From the NCBI GenBank assembly GCA_905479925.1, contig CAJQOL010000002.1, forward strand, positions 1-50,829: a stretch of DNA of 50,829 nt. The letters run 5' to 3'. Of the stretch, positions 44,501 to 50,829 are shown in pieces (position 1 is the stretch's first letter; each line of letters starts with the position of its first letter). Made by a program: the position numbers and the translations under genes. The DNA is from an uncultured Kangiellaceae bacterium. Its GTDB lineage: Bacteria > Pseudomonadota > Gammaproteobacteria > Enterobacterales > Kangiellaceae. The notes under the pieces were generated by a model, which ran no database searches, was not told the origin of the DNA, and saw only the letters and a list, made by a program, of their open reading frames with translations.

Positions 44501-44656
44501 ACCAGGTAAAAAAGTAGTCACTTGCACCCAGTTAAAATTAACAGAAGGGTCTTGCTCTCTTGGTAATTGACTGTAGATGGTAAAACCAGCAAACAAGATC
44601 AAAACAAAAAGCAAGTTAGTTAGCACATGATTTTCAATAAGTCGCTTTAACCACAT
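41540..44656 (-). CDS. RND efflux permease (AcrB/MexF superfamily)
   Basis: The 1038-residue product is an inner-membrane proton-driven pump of the RND superfamily. It begins with the first span (NLLFVLILFAGFTIYSQLPREQDP), has the two large periplasmic loops, and the charged residues in span 4 appear in LLAIVIALGMLVDDAVVVVESI, which holds the Asp-Asp pair of the proton relay. Near the C-terminus, ALAGIAVNAAIVLISKAN is the counterpart in the second half. The sequence type is closer to the divergent 'MFP-RND' pumps of marine bacteria than to AcrB itself, so drug specificity cannot be given. It is preceded by its adaptor gene with a 2-bp gap; an outer-membrane channel gene is not adjacent. Confidence 0.93.
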   Translation of the reverse strand: MWLKRLIENHVLTNLLFVLILFAGFTIYSQLPREQDPSVNFNWVQVTTFLPGASARDVEQKVTDVLEESIEKIQDIKFVSSTSRESISSILVRFNDVGEETFDKRIADLRREVNNVEDQLPLEAERPTIFEITTANAFPTATVVVSGPAEDENLRRQGRNLEKDLARIKGVDRVQMTGLLEPELQIQFDIDKIQLLGLSPVMIANSVRGFFQDTSAGTARIAKDQWLVRVRGTTTDPEELASIPIVGRSATSGEIQLRDVAKIVRARAKPDRLVRFQGRPAVLLAVMKQESTNTLELVQRIDDFVSHRNLNSEQLGVEFTLVDDQTLITRNALGIMQTNALLGLFLVLIVTWIFLGSKISLLVTIGIPFTLAGTFICLYLLDQTLNTSVLLAIVIALGMLVDDAVVVVESINHRLHRGQKGIVAAWNGLTEVIGPVTASVLTTIAAFLPLMLLPGILGKFMMVIPLVVTIALAVSLIEAYWMLPGHILVSKIDFENKTKAHHYRVKFIHWIKIRYGLFLLKVMRYPKRTLTGLFGLLALSVVALFSGMIKMDFFASDNIRLFYVNVEMPTTSSLSETMEKVLAVEKVTESKMLAGEVRSIVSYSGQMFTETEPLFAQNIGQVLVSLKPREGDMRDVPSIIEAIRADVTSVVGPINISFLKLVGGPPTSKAISVKVRGDDYQELRLATDQLAQFMTNDEESHYLDISDDDSKGRFGLSLKLDGDAINRAGISPDDVYRTIKMLIDGEIINYVQSEGDRIALRIKSSASVTNEFENIEAVLDLNIPTANGENIPLSALVTARVEQVKGNMRHYNFKRTITLESDIDKEKTDTIKANQKLVDHWDSIASQHPNVSLDFSGELDDIEESINAMGTLFLFGIGLMYLILSTQFQSYFQPLMMLFTVPMAFIGVVLGLIVSGNPLSLFTLYGIVALAGIAVNAAIVLISKANSNLDKGMGLTHATFYAARRRVLPIIITTLTTVAGLFSLAIGLGGHSLIWAPVATAIVWGLLFSSMLTLFVVPVLYQISMQGSKRRQRNRVAS

Positions 44657-44658
44657 AA

Positions 44659-45762
44659 CTAGTTGTTCCCAGACTTAATAGAACCAGTTTGCTTTTTTGG
44701 TTGTCGACTTGTTATCCCCTCAGCGGAAACTCGTTGGCCATCAACTAATCCATGGCGACCATCAACAATAAGTAACTTACCACGCCATTGTTCAAAATCA
44801 TTCAAAAGAATAGGTCGACCTTCTTGGGCGGTAGGTGTCTCTATAAAGGCTGCTTGATTATCGTCTAAAACAAAAACGCCGACTTTGTCCCCTCTTCGCT
44901 GCAGTAAGTTAGCGGGCAAATGATAGAAAGGAGAAAACCAGTAAAGTCGACCGGCGACACCAACCAAGGATGCCGTCGAGTCAAATTCTAAACGCGCTTC
45001 TCTAGTACGAGAAGTATGATTAACGACGGGCAGTAAAACTCTATTTCTTAGTGAGTAACGATTACCGTTGCTAACTAGTTCAAAATTATTTGATGCATTA
45101 AAAGACTCAACGTCAGTTAAGGCAACAAACGCCGATACCTCGGAATTATCCAGTTCAACAACCTCAACGATCGGATTACCCATTGCTACCATTTCACCCA
45201 CATTTGCAACCCGCGTTACAACCACACCTTTGTATGGCGCAATGATCTGACAACGCTCGACACCTATTTCTGCACTTTTCTTAATAGCGCTTTGTGATTC
45301 AAATTGCGACTCTGCAATTCGAACATTGGTGTTAAGTCGGTCCAGCTCAGCCTCTCCAATGGTCTTTTGTTTAGCGAGCTGTTTACCTCTTACGTATTGT
45401 CGTCGCTCAAACTCTAAATTCTCTAACAAACGAGCGTATTGGGCGGTTTGATTAGAAAGTTCTAGCTTTTTGTCTTTACAGTCAAGTTTTGCCAGAACCT
45501 CCCCTGCACTAAAGCGGTCACCGACTCGTTTTTCTAGGGATTCCACAACCGCACCAATTTGTGCTGGGATTTGACTGCGATTAAGTGCTTGTACCTGCGC
45601 TGGTGCGTTACGGCTGGGGTAAAAAGCCAGCGCTTCAACCTTACTGGAAGTAACACCTACCGCCGCTGCATTTTGACTGACTTCATCTTCTGCACTAATT
45701 TGTGTCATTGGCAAAGCTAATAGCCAAAACGTAAGGGGTAAATGACGAGAGAAAATTTTCAT
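44659..45762 (-). CDS. RND efflux periplasmic adaptor (membrane fusion protein)
   Basis: The adaptor links the RND pump to an outer-membrane channel. From this start (367 residues) it has a signal peptide (KIFSRHLPLTFWLLALPMTQISAED), a lipoyl-like half GAVVESLEKRVGDRFSAGEVLAKLDCK, a helical hairpin (about 100-165) and the second lipoyl half CQIIAPYKGVVVTRVANVGEMV. The frame extends to 45867, but that adds 35 residues before the signal peptide, so the ATG at 45762 is preferred. It is followed after 2 bp by the permease. Two Cys (CKDKK and CQIIAP) sit in the lipoyl parts. Confidence 0.9.
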   Translation of the reverse strand: MKIFSRHLPLTFWLLALPMTQISAEDEVSQNAAAVGVTSSKVEALAFYPSRNAPAQVQALNRSQIPAQIGAVVESLEKRVGDRFSAGEVLAKLDCKDKKLELSNQTAQYARLLENLEFERRQYVRGKQLAKQKTIGEAELDRLNTNVRIAESQFESQSAIKKSAEIGVERCQIIAPYKGVVVTRVANVGEMVAMGNPIVEVVELDNSEVSAFVALTDVESFNASNNFELVSNGNRYSLRNRVLLPVVNHTSRTREARLEFDSTASLVGVAGRLYWFSPFYHLPANLLQRRGDKVGVFVLDDNQAAFIETPTAQEGRPILLNDFEQWRGKLLIVDGRHGLVDGQRVSAEGITSRQPKKQTGSIKSGNN

Positions 45763-46007
45763 GTGATTTCCGATTATTCCTAAAAAATTAAAATCTATTC
45801 CATTGATCGAAATGAACAGCATCGAAATGAACGGTTTTGCGCTTAAAAAAACATAAATGAAAAACACTGAGATTAAAGGTTTCGACTTAAGAATTCACAC
45901 TCAAAACGAGGCTAGCTCTCTCTTAATCTCTTCAGACCTTGAAATCCGACCAAGTCAAAGGACGCCAATAGCTTTGACAAACCCTAACCTAAATAGGACT
46001 TTACTAT

Positions 46008-46511
46008 CTAATTAAAACGATGGCGATACGTCAACGAAATCAATGACGTATCAACGCCTGGAACCGAAACATAGTTAGCATATTCAAACGTCAATTCCGC
46101 ATTATTCTGTAATTCAAAATTAAACCCCACACCCAGCAAAGATTCGTTTGTATACTCTAAACGATTGTCAGAAATGTGTGCAAATTCAGAATTTGTACCA
46201 ACAAAAGCGTAGGAACTTACCAGCTCACTTTCTACAAGTGGTGTGCTAAAAAAAAGAGCGTGGCCAGCTGGTTCATCGTTAAAATAGATGGAGTTTTGGT
46301 GCTGCAAACTATTTTCCTTTGCATAGAAATTCGACTGACCATCTTCTTCGTCGTCAAGACCAACAGAAACTAACCAATAGATTAGGCCAGCTCCAACGAC
46401 TTGTCCGCCGGTCCCTTTCCAAAATTTGAGCCCATCCGACTCTTTAGCTCCTAATTGAGCGCTAATAACGCCGCTCACCAACAAAAGAACAATCGCAAAC
46501 TTACTTTTCAT
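46008..46511 (-). CDS. Small exported protein, probable outer-membrane beta-barrel
   Basis: The 167-residue product has a signal peptide (KSKFAIVLLLVSGVISAQLGA) and a mature part ending in alternating strands: LLGVGFNFELQNNAELTFEYANYVSV and SLISLTYRHRF, with an aromatic residue just before the last Asn. That pattern suits a small outer-membrane barrel. A hydrophobic GGQVVGAGLIYWLVSVGL near residue 35 followed by an acidic patch DDEEDG is odd for such a protein. No family is recognised. It lies in isolation between the RND operon and the GntR operon. Confidence 0.65.
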   Translation of the reverse strand: MKSKFAIVLLLVSGVISAQLGAKESDGLKFWKGTGGQVVGAGLIYWLVSVGLDDEEDGQSNFYAKENSLQHQNSIYFNDEPAGHALFFSTPLVESELVSSYAFVGTNSEFAHISDNRLEYTNESLLGVGFNFELQNNAELTFEYANYVSVPGVDTSLISLTYRHRFN

Positions 46512-46938
46512 TACTACTCCAAAATTAAAATCATTGCGCTAAGACTTAAACGAACCACCATCAGAAGCCGGATCTTCTATACCGTGCACAGATACCGCTA
46601 AATGAGGCCATTTAATCCTAATTAATGTTATTAATCAATTGGTTAATCTGCTCAAAACGGCATCTCCCCGGTATACCTAACACGCTTGAACTATCGGAAT
46701 ATCCATTTAGATTAGTTAAATGTATAAGAATCAACATGTTAACTTTAAACGAGTTCGATGCGCTGGTTGATAAAGCGAGTATTTACTAGACCATGATTTG
46801 AAGTTATAAGCGTATCTTACTTAAACGCCTGGAATGCTCTGCTAGCAAAAAGCGATAGCAAATACATACTGGCCAAGAATCGAAATTTCTTTGGCCGAAT
46901 TTATAACATTTTCTTGCCAAAGCTAGAACATTACATTA
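46512..46938. other. Intergenic region before the GntR-ABC operon
   Basis: No gene is visible. The stretch is AT-rich, with a scattered ATTAAT/TTAATC motif around 46619-46645 that partly resembles the operator at 46939. A -35-like TTGCCA (46914-46919) and a -10-like TATTGT (46937-46942) lie at its right edge, so the operator would cover the -10 element. Confidence 0.45.
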
Positions 46939-46960
46939 TTGTATTAATCAATTAATACAA
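46939..46960. promoter_or_regulatory. Operator of the GntR/YtrA-type regulator
   Basis: Two perfect 10-bp arms, TTGTATTAAT and ATTAATACAA, are separated by a 2-bp spacer. The site ends 27 bp before the regulator's start codon and overlaps the likely -10 element, the expected position for autorepression of a GntR-ABC operon. Confidence 0.75.
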
Positions 46961-46987
46961 TAGTACAATAATTTAGAGACTCAATTT

Positions 46988-47371
46988 TTGCATTTAACCA
47001 TTTCACAACGAGACGGTGTGCCTCTATATCTGCAGATAATTAACCAAATTAAACAGTTAATTAATTCCGGTAGATTAACGGTGGATCAAGAACTTTTGCC
47101 AATCCGTGTGCTCGCAGAGGAGTTACTAATCAACCCAAATACGGTCGCAAGAGCATACAGAGAGCTTGAAGCGGAAGGATGGGTATACAAGAAAAGAGGT
47201 TCGGGCACCTTTGTGTCTGATCAAAAAAACACCCTCTCCGATGAGCTCTGTAAACGCCAGATAAAAGAGCGAATTGAGGTACTTCTAACCGAAGCTCATC
47301 ATATGAATATTTCAACGGATGAGGTCATAGAATTAATTCTTAACTCGCCAAGACACAAACAAGAGGATTAG
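46988..47371 (+). CDS. GntR-family regulator, YtrA subfamily
   Basis: The 127-residue product has the YtrA-type layout: a winged helix (GVPLYLQIINQIKQLINSGRL, LPIRVLAEELLINPNTVARAYRELEAEGWVYKKRGSGTFV) and only a short helical tail, with no separate effector domain. Translation begins with TTG at 46988, which fits the family's usual N-terminus (x-L-x-I-S-x-x-D-G-x-P). Such regulators repress an ABC transporter operon encoded directly after them; here the ATPase follows by 5 bp. The perfect palindrome just upstream is its likely operator. Confidence 0.92.
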   Translation: MHLTISQRDGVPLYLQIINQIKQLINSGRLTVDQELLPIRVLAEELLINPNTVARAYRELEAEGWVYKKRGSGTFVSDQKNTLSDELCKRQIKERIEVLLTEAHHMNISTDEVIELILNSPRHKQED

Positions 47372-47376
47372 CACCA

Positions 47377-48300
47377 ATGCAGTCGGCTGATAATTTAATC
47401 ATTAACATTCAGGGTCTTTCTCGAGAGTTTGATAAGCATAAAGCGTTAGACAATATCGATTTACAGGTTGAGAGCGGTCAAGTCATTGGTATTGTTGGCG
47501 AGAACGGGGCTGGTAAAACAACGTTGATCAAACATCTGCTCGGATTATACAGAGCAGAACAAGGTTCCGTCTCGGTTTTTGGACTTGATCCGGTTAACAA
47601 TCCCGCCGAGGTTTTAGGAAAAATCGGCTATCTATCCGAACAACCTGATTTACCGGGTTGGATGACTATTGCTCAATACATGAATTATATGTCAGCTTTC
47701 TACACCGGCTGGGATGACAGTTATGCCAGTAACTTAATTAAGGCAACCTCGTTAGATATCAATAAAAAAATTAAATCACTATCTAAGGGCCAACAGGCGC
47801 GTGTTGGTTTGTGTGCTGCGCAAGCCCATAAACCTGAATTATTATTATTAGATGAGCCCTCTTCCGGTTTAGATCCGCTAGTTAGAAAGGAAATTTTGTC
47901 TGCGGCTATTAGAACTGTTGTTGATGATGGCAGAAGTGTCGTTTTTTCATCTCACTTTTTAGATGAGGTGGAACGCATCTGCGATCATTTGGTGATGTTT
48001 AGCAAGGGCAAAATTGTCCTTTCTGCGCCAATGTCGGAGGTTTTGGAACATCATAAAATATTGATTATCGGCTCCGATGAATTCAAAAGAGTAGGCAACA
48101 GCAATATAGAAAAATTACCCGGCTTACTTAGAGTAAAGGAAAAGCGTGGTGAATACCTGGTCAGTTTAAATATTAGCGATGACCTTCTGCTGTCAGCAAC
48201 TGACTCGCTATCGTTAAAGATTATTGATAAGCGCTTAATGACCCTTGATGAAATATTTGTTTGTTACTGTCCAGAACAACAAGCAGTTAACGGAGAGTAA
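47377..48300 (+). CDS. ABC transporter ATP-binding protein
   Basis: The 307-residue product has the ABC ATPase motifs: Walker A GENGAGKTTL near residue 42, Q-loop region GYLSEQPDLPG, signature LSKGQQARVGL, Walker B LLLLDEPSSGLDP and H-loop SSHFLDEVERICDH. It is of the CcmA/YtrB type, which pairs with large membrane proteins and often serves export or cell-envelope stress functions. It lies 5 bp after the GntR regulator and 3 bp before the membrane partner. The transported substrate is unknown. Confidence 0.95.
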   Translation: MQSADNLIINIQGLSREFDKHKALDNIDLQVESGQVIGIVGENGAGKTTLIKHLLGLYRAEQGSVSVFGLDPVNNPAEVLGKIGYLSEQPDLPGWMTIAQYMNYMSAFYTGWDDSYASNLIKATSLDINKKIKSLSKGQQARVGLCAAQAHKPELLLLDEPSSGLDPLVRKEILSAAIRTVVDDGRSVVFSSHFLDEVERICDHLVMFSKGKIVLSAPMSEVLEHHKILIIGSDEFKRVGNSNIEKLPGLLRVKEKRGEYLVSLNISDDLLLSATDSLSLKIIDKRLMTLDEIFVCYCPEQQAVNGE

Positions 48301-48303
48301 ACC

Positions 48304-49950
48304 ATGGTATTAATGATCAGAGCGCTACTCTGGGAAGTTCTCTATAAGAATAGATTAGGTTTAACCATTGGGCTTATCATCGTACCGCTAGTTTGGTTGC
48401 TTCTTGAGACCTATCTTGAAAAAGCGATTGGTGACTTTCTACCTATTGGGAAAGTGAGTTTTGCAATTATGCTGCTTTCGGTTCTGTTTCTTTACACAAC
48501 CTTTTCTTATGTTGACACAAATTCAAAAGAAAAAGCCAATGAAGGGTTTCCCACTCATATTCTAAGGCTTCCGTTACCAACGTGGGTTTTGTCGGTGGTA
48601 CCAATATTACTGGGTACCGTTGTTGTTGCTTCATTTATTCTGATGTGGATTAATGTTTTTTCCGATTTTGAACTGAGTTGGTTAATGCAGTTTACTATTT
48701 GTAGTGTCGCCGGCGCATTCATATCCTGGTCCCAAGCTATAAACTGGGGACTCAATACGCCAATGATTCAGAAAGTTGTTTTATTATTGTCGGTTATTGC
48801 AGGATTAGTATTTTCTGTTCTTGCCATTTTTGATATTGATGAGAGCTCGAGCGCTTATAGTAAACTTTATGGGTCATTGGGTCTAATACTATTATTACTG
48901 AGCGGTTACTTCTTTTGCTTTATCACATTATTAAGAACACGTCGAAGCGATAACTTTCAGTTTCGTCTAGAGCTCTCCTTTCTCAACCGGTTAAGACTAT
49001 TTCCAAATAATACAAAACTTGCAAATTTTTCGAATGGTTTATCGGCTCAATATTGGTATGAATGGAAATCGTTGGCTTATGTTATTCCGCTAACAATCGG
49101 ATTGATTTCGATTGTTGAAATAGTCGCTTCCATGTTTGGCGCTGAAAGAAAAATCATCCTAATGGGCGTTATGATGATGACCACCGTATTTTTAATGAGT
49201 GCTCATTTTATGGCTTGCAATAAACTTGGCAGTGAAAAATTTAACATTCTTCCACACTGTGCCACCCGCCCACTGTCAGATTTTGATCTTGCTATTTCTA
49301 AACTCAACATGCTGGCATTGGGTGTTGTTATAGCATATTTATTTTTCATCTCGGTACCAGTTTTATCAATTTATATAATTGGACTACCGGAGACGACAGC
49401 AAGTAGTAACGCAATTGAAAACATTAGCCTTGCAAAAATGATTTCAACACTCATACTAGCGCTGATCGTTTTTCTGGCAATATTTTGGGCGGCTAGCGCA
49501 AATGGTTGTGCTATTTTACTGAGAGACAGTAAATTAATGTTTATCTTAAACATCACCGGATTTATGGGTCTAGGGGTACTATTTCTTGGTTCAATAATTT
49601 ATTTCAAAGGGCAACCTGGCGATTTTGAAACGGTCTTAAAAGCATCGCCAGCCTATCAACTAGTGTCTGAAAACCCACACTTGTTATCTTTGATAGTTAC
49701 CGGCGCCATTTTATTATTAATCGCGTTTTTGTTACCACCATTTAGGCGCATTGCAAGTCTAAGTCAATTGAGAACTTACGGTTTAATCTGCGCTACCGGA
49801 CTAGTTATTAGCCTAGTTTTAGTTTGGAGTTTGGAGCTGCCAACTAAAGCATCAGCTTTTGCCAGCTACTCGTTAGTTAACCTTTTTCTATTGTGCTTTC
49901 TGCCTTTTTTGGTGGCGCCAATTAGTGTTGCCAAAAATCGACATCGATAG
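48304..49950 (+). CDS. ABC transporter membrane protein (about 12 spans)
   Basis: The 548-residue product is very hydrophobic with about a dozen predicted spans and no ATPase motif. It resembles the large permease partners of GntR/YtrA-controlled ABC operons. An ACGGAGAG site at the end of the ATPase gene serves its ATG. A charged cytosolic-looking loop (RTRRSDNFQFRLELSFLNRLRLF) near residues 215-240 separates the two halves. Together with the ATPase it should form a complete transporter, induced when the regulator leaves its operator. Confidence 0.8.
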   Translation: MVLMIRALLWEVLYKNRLGLTIGLIIVPLVWLLLETYLEKAIGDFLPIGKVSFAIMLLSVLFLYTTFSYVDTNSKEKANEGFPTHILRLPLPTWVLSVVPILLGTVVVASFILMWINVFSDFELSWLMQFTICSVAGAFISWSQAINWGLNTPMIQKVVLLLSVIAGLVFSVLAIFDIDESSSAYSKLYGSLGLILLLLSGYFFCFITLLRTRRSDNFQFRLELSFLNRLRLFPNNTKLANFSNGLSAQYWYEWKSLAYVIPLTIGLISIVEIVASMFGAERKIILMGVMMMTTVFLMSAHFMACNKLGSEKFNILPHCATRPLSDFDLAISKLNMLALGVVIAYLFFISVPVLSIYIIGLPETTASSNAIENISLAKMISTLILALIVFLAIFWAASANGCAILLRDSKLMFILNITGFMGLGVLFLGSIIYFKGQPGDFETVLKASPAYQLVSENPHLLSLIVTGAILLLIAFLLPPFRRIASLSQLRTYGLICATGLVISLVLVWSLELPTKASAFASYSLVNLFLLCFLPFLVAPISVAKNRHR

Positions 49951-50460
49951 TTTATTTTTGAGATAGTCTATTTTGGCGATAATTTTTGCTTTCGATAATT
50001 TGTAATAATCGTGCTATGTTATTTTGGAATCGATTTAGGCTCTAGTGTGATCTATATAGAGCCTGCGCTTGCACGAACAAGTGACTCACCCGCCCATTTA
50101 AATCAAACAACTAGCGATAAGCTAAAAAATCTCAAAAGCGTTGTTTTATGACAAGGTTTTTCATATTTCCTTTTTATGACGCTGTTTATTTGAACATTAA
50201 AAACTAAAAGCCAATCTGACATGTCGGCGTCACAATTCTGTTTTTAGATTTCCTCGCTTAGCATTCATATATGACCAATATTCAATTTGTTTGTTATTTC
50301 CAAATAGAGAATTACTAGCTATTTGTCATCGCTAGATCTAACGCCATCTCTAACGCTATCTCTAACGCTGCTGGCATTTTTCAATGTCAGACGCTTCGTG
50401 GTTAGTCTGTTCGTAATTATTACGTGCGCGTTAAGTCATAGAAATACGTACTCAGAAAGC
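49951..50460. other. Intergenic region upstream of the Pho-box lipoprotein gene
   Basis: A hairpin with arms AGGCTCTA (50037-50044) and TAGAGCCT (50057-50064) could end the ABC operon, though no T run follows. Around 50336-50370 the motif ATCTCTAACGC is repeated about three times at 12-bp spacing. No gene is visible. Confidence 0.5.
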
Positions 50461-50515
50461 CTGTCATAAACCTGTCTTGTTTTTATCAAATTCCTGTCAC
50501 ATAACTTTTACAAAA
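50461..50515 (+). promoter_or_regulatory. Pho box array (PhoB-type) upstream of the lipoprotein gene
   Basis: Five 11-bp units follow one another from 50461, beginning CTGTC, CTGTC, TTATC, CTGTC and CTTTT. The first two, CTGTCATAAACCTGTCTT, match the PhoB consensus CTGTCATAWAWCTGTCAY in nearly all positions. A TATAAA (50530-50535) sits 15 bp after the array, a fitting -10 for a PhoB-activated promoter. Confidence 0.75.
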
Positions 50516-50560
50516 TGCGCGGGTAAGTTTATAAAATTAACTCAAAGGAAGTAATATATT

Positions 50561-50829
50561 ATGAATTCAAGTTCCATATGGGCAAAAAGTGCCATTGCCG
50601 TAGCATTATCAATGTTACTAGCTGGTTGTCCACTAGAAGGTGATGACGGTGACGATGGTTTAGACGGCGCGGCGGGTCAAATAGGTCAGAATGGCGCAGA
50701 CGGTCAAGATGGTGAAAATGGTCAAGATGCATCCGGTACAACGATTTCGCTAAGCGTACTCGGCAGATATTCCACAGGTCAATTTGATGAATCAGCAGCG
50801 GAAATTGTTGCTTTTGATCCAACCACTCG
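50561..50829 (+). CDS. Collagen-like lipoprotein, choice-of-anchor-I type, N-terminal part (runs off the window)
   Basis: The visible 89 residues start with a lipoprotein signal peptide (IAVALSMLLAGC, lipidated Cys23), then a collagen-like Gly-x-x stretch rich in Asp (GDDGLDGAAGQIGQNGADGQ and onwards to about residue 58), and then ISLSVLGRYSTGQFDESAAEIVAFDP. That last part matches the opening of choice-of-anchor-I/mesenchyme-glycoprotein-like propeller proteins, some of which act as extracellular phosphatases or phytases. A CAAAGGAAG site lies before the ATG. The Pho box array upstream suggests induction at low phosphate. The rest of the gene is beyond the window. Confidence 0.78.
   Translation, partial: MNSSSIWAKSAIAVALSMLLAGCPLEGDDGDDGLDGAAGQIGQNGADGQDGENGQDASGTTISLSVLGRYSTGQFDESAAEIVAFDPTT

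Noticed and set aside
45944..45960. Possible further FNR box (a CCAAGTCAA half-site)
   Set aside because: Only one half matches, and the site is almost 190 bp from the nearest start; it was not counted.
50559..50822. An 87-residue minus-strand frame rich in His and Arg
   Set aside because: It is the antisense of the collagen-like lipoprotein start, whose Gly-x-x codons create the artificial His/Arg/Leu pattern.

Overview
The window looks like an AT-rich chromosomal stretch of a marine, facultatively anaerobic gammaproteobacterium. FabR, EpmC, FNR with its Fe-S cysteines, HemN, RND efflux genes and a Gac/Csr-type small RNA all point that way; a Kangiella/Aliikangiella-like relative is my guess, not something shown here.

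Layout. 1-139 is the end of an IS3-like insertion sequence. 203-9994 is a block for anaerobic life: an outer-membrane porin, molybdenum cofactor genes (moaA, moeA, a small companion, mobA), a tyrosine-decarboxylase-like PLP enzyme, fnr and hemN. The porin and the decarboxylase carry the same 14-bp FNR box, hemN carries a weaker one, and moaA has a leader resembling the Moco riboswitch. 10051-14478 holds a four-PAS hybrid histidine kinase whose last PAS looks like the FixL haem-binding (oxygen-sensing) PAS, a CheY-like receiver and a DHH phosphoesterase. 14655-21274 encodes an AddAB-like helicase-nuclease pair.

21391-21971 is an unannotated-looking locus that I read as a CsrB/RsmZ-type small RNA on the minus strand: about 372 nt, 23 GGA motifs, several with GGA in a hairpin loop, a strong terminator, a plausible promoter and an upstream 18-bp GacA/UvrY-type palindrome. 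A ToxR/CadC-like membrane regulator lies next to it, followed by a PKD-domain lipoprotein, an ATP-NAD-kinase-like protein overlapping epmC, and a fabR/desaturase divergent pair with two operator-like palindromes. A three-gene minus-strand group (GNAT, nitrobindin-like protein, small protein) follows.

32081-39161 is the most unusual gene block: two unknown small proteins, then a 1977-residue protein with an N-terminal TIR domain, one membrane span, a very large beta-propeller-like region and a C-terminal PDZ-like part. The predicted topology (TIR inside, sensor-like part outside) resembles a Toll-like receptor turned end for end. Its function is unknown.

The right part has a LysR regulator, a CPBP membrane protease, an RND pump with its adaptor, a small outer-membrane-like protein, a GntR(YtrA-type)-ABC transporter operon with a perfect 10-2-10 operator, and the start of a collagen-like, choice-of-anchor-I-type lipoprotein behind an 11-bp-periodic Pho box array. 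Short tandem duplications recur across the window, both in spacers and inside genes.
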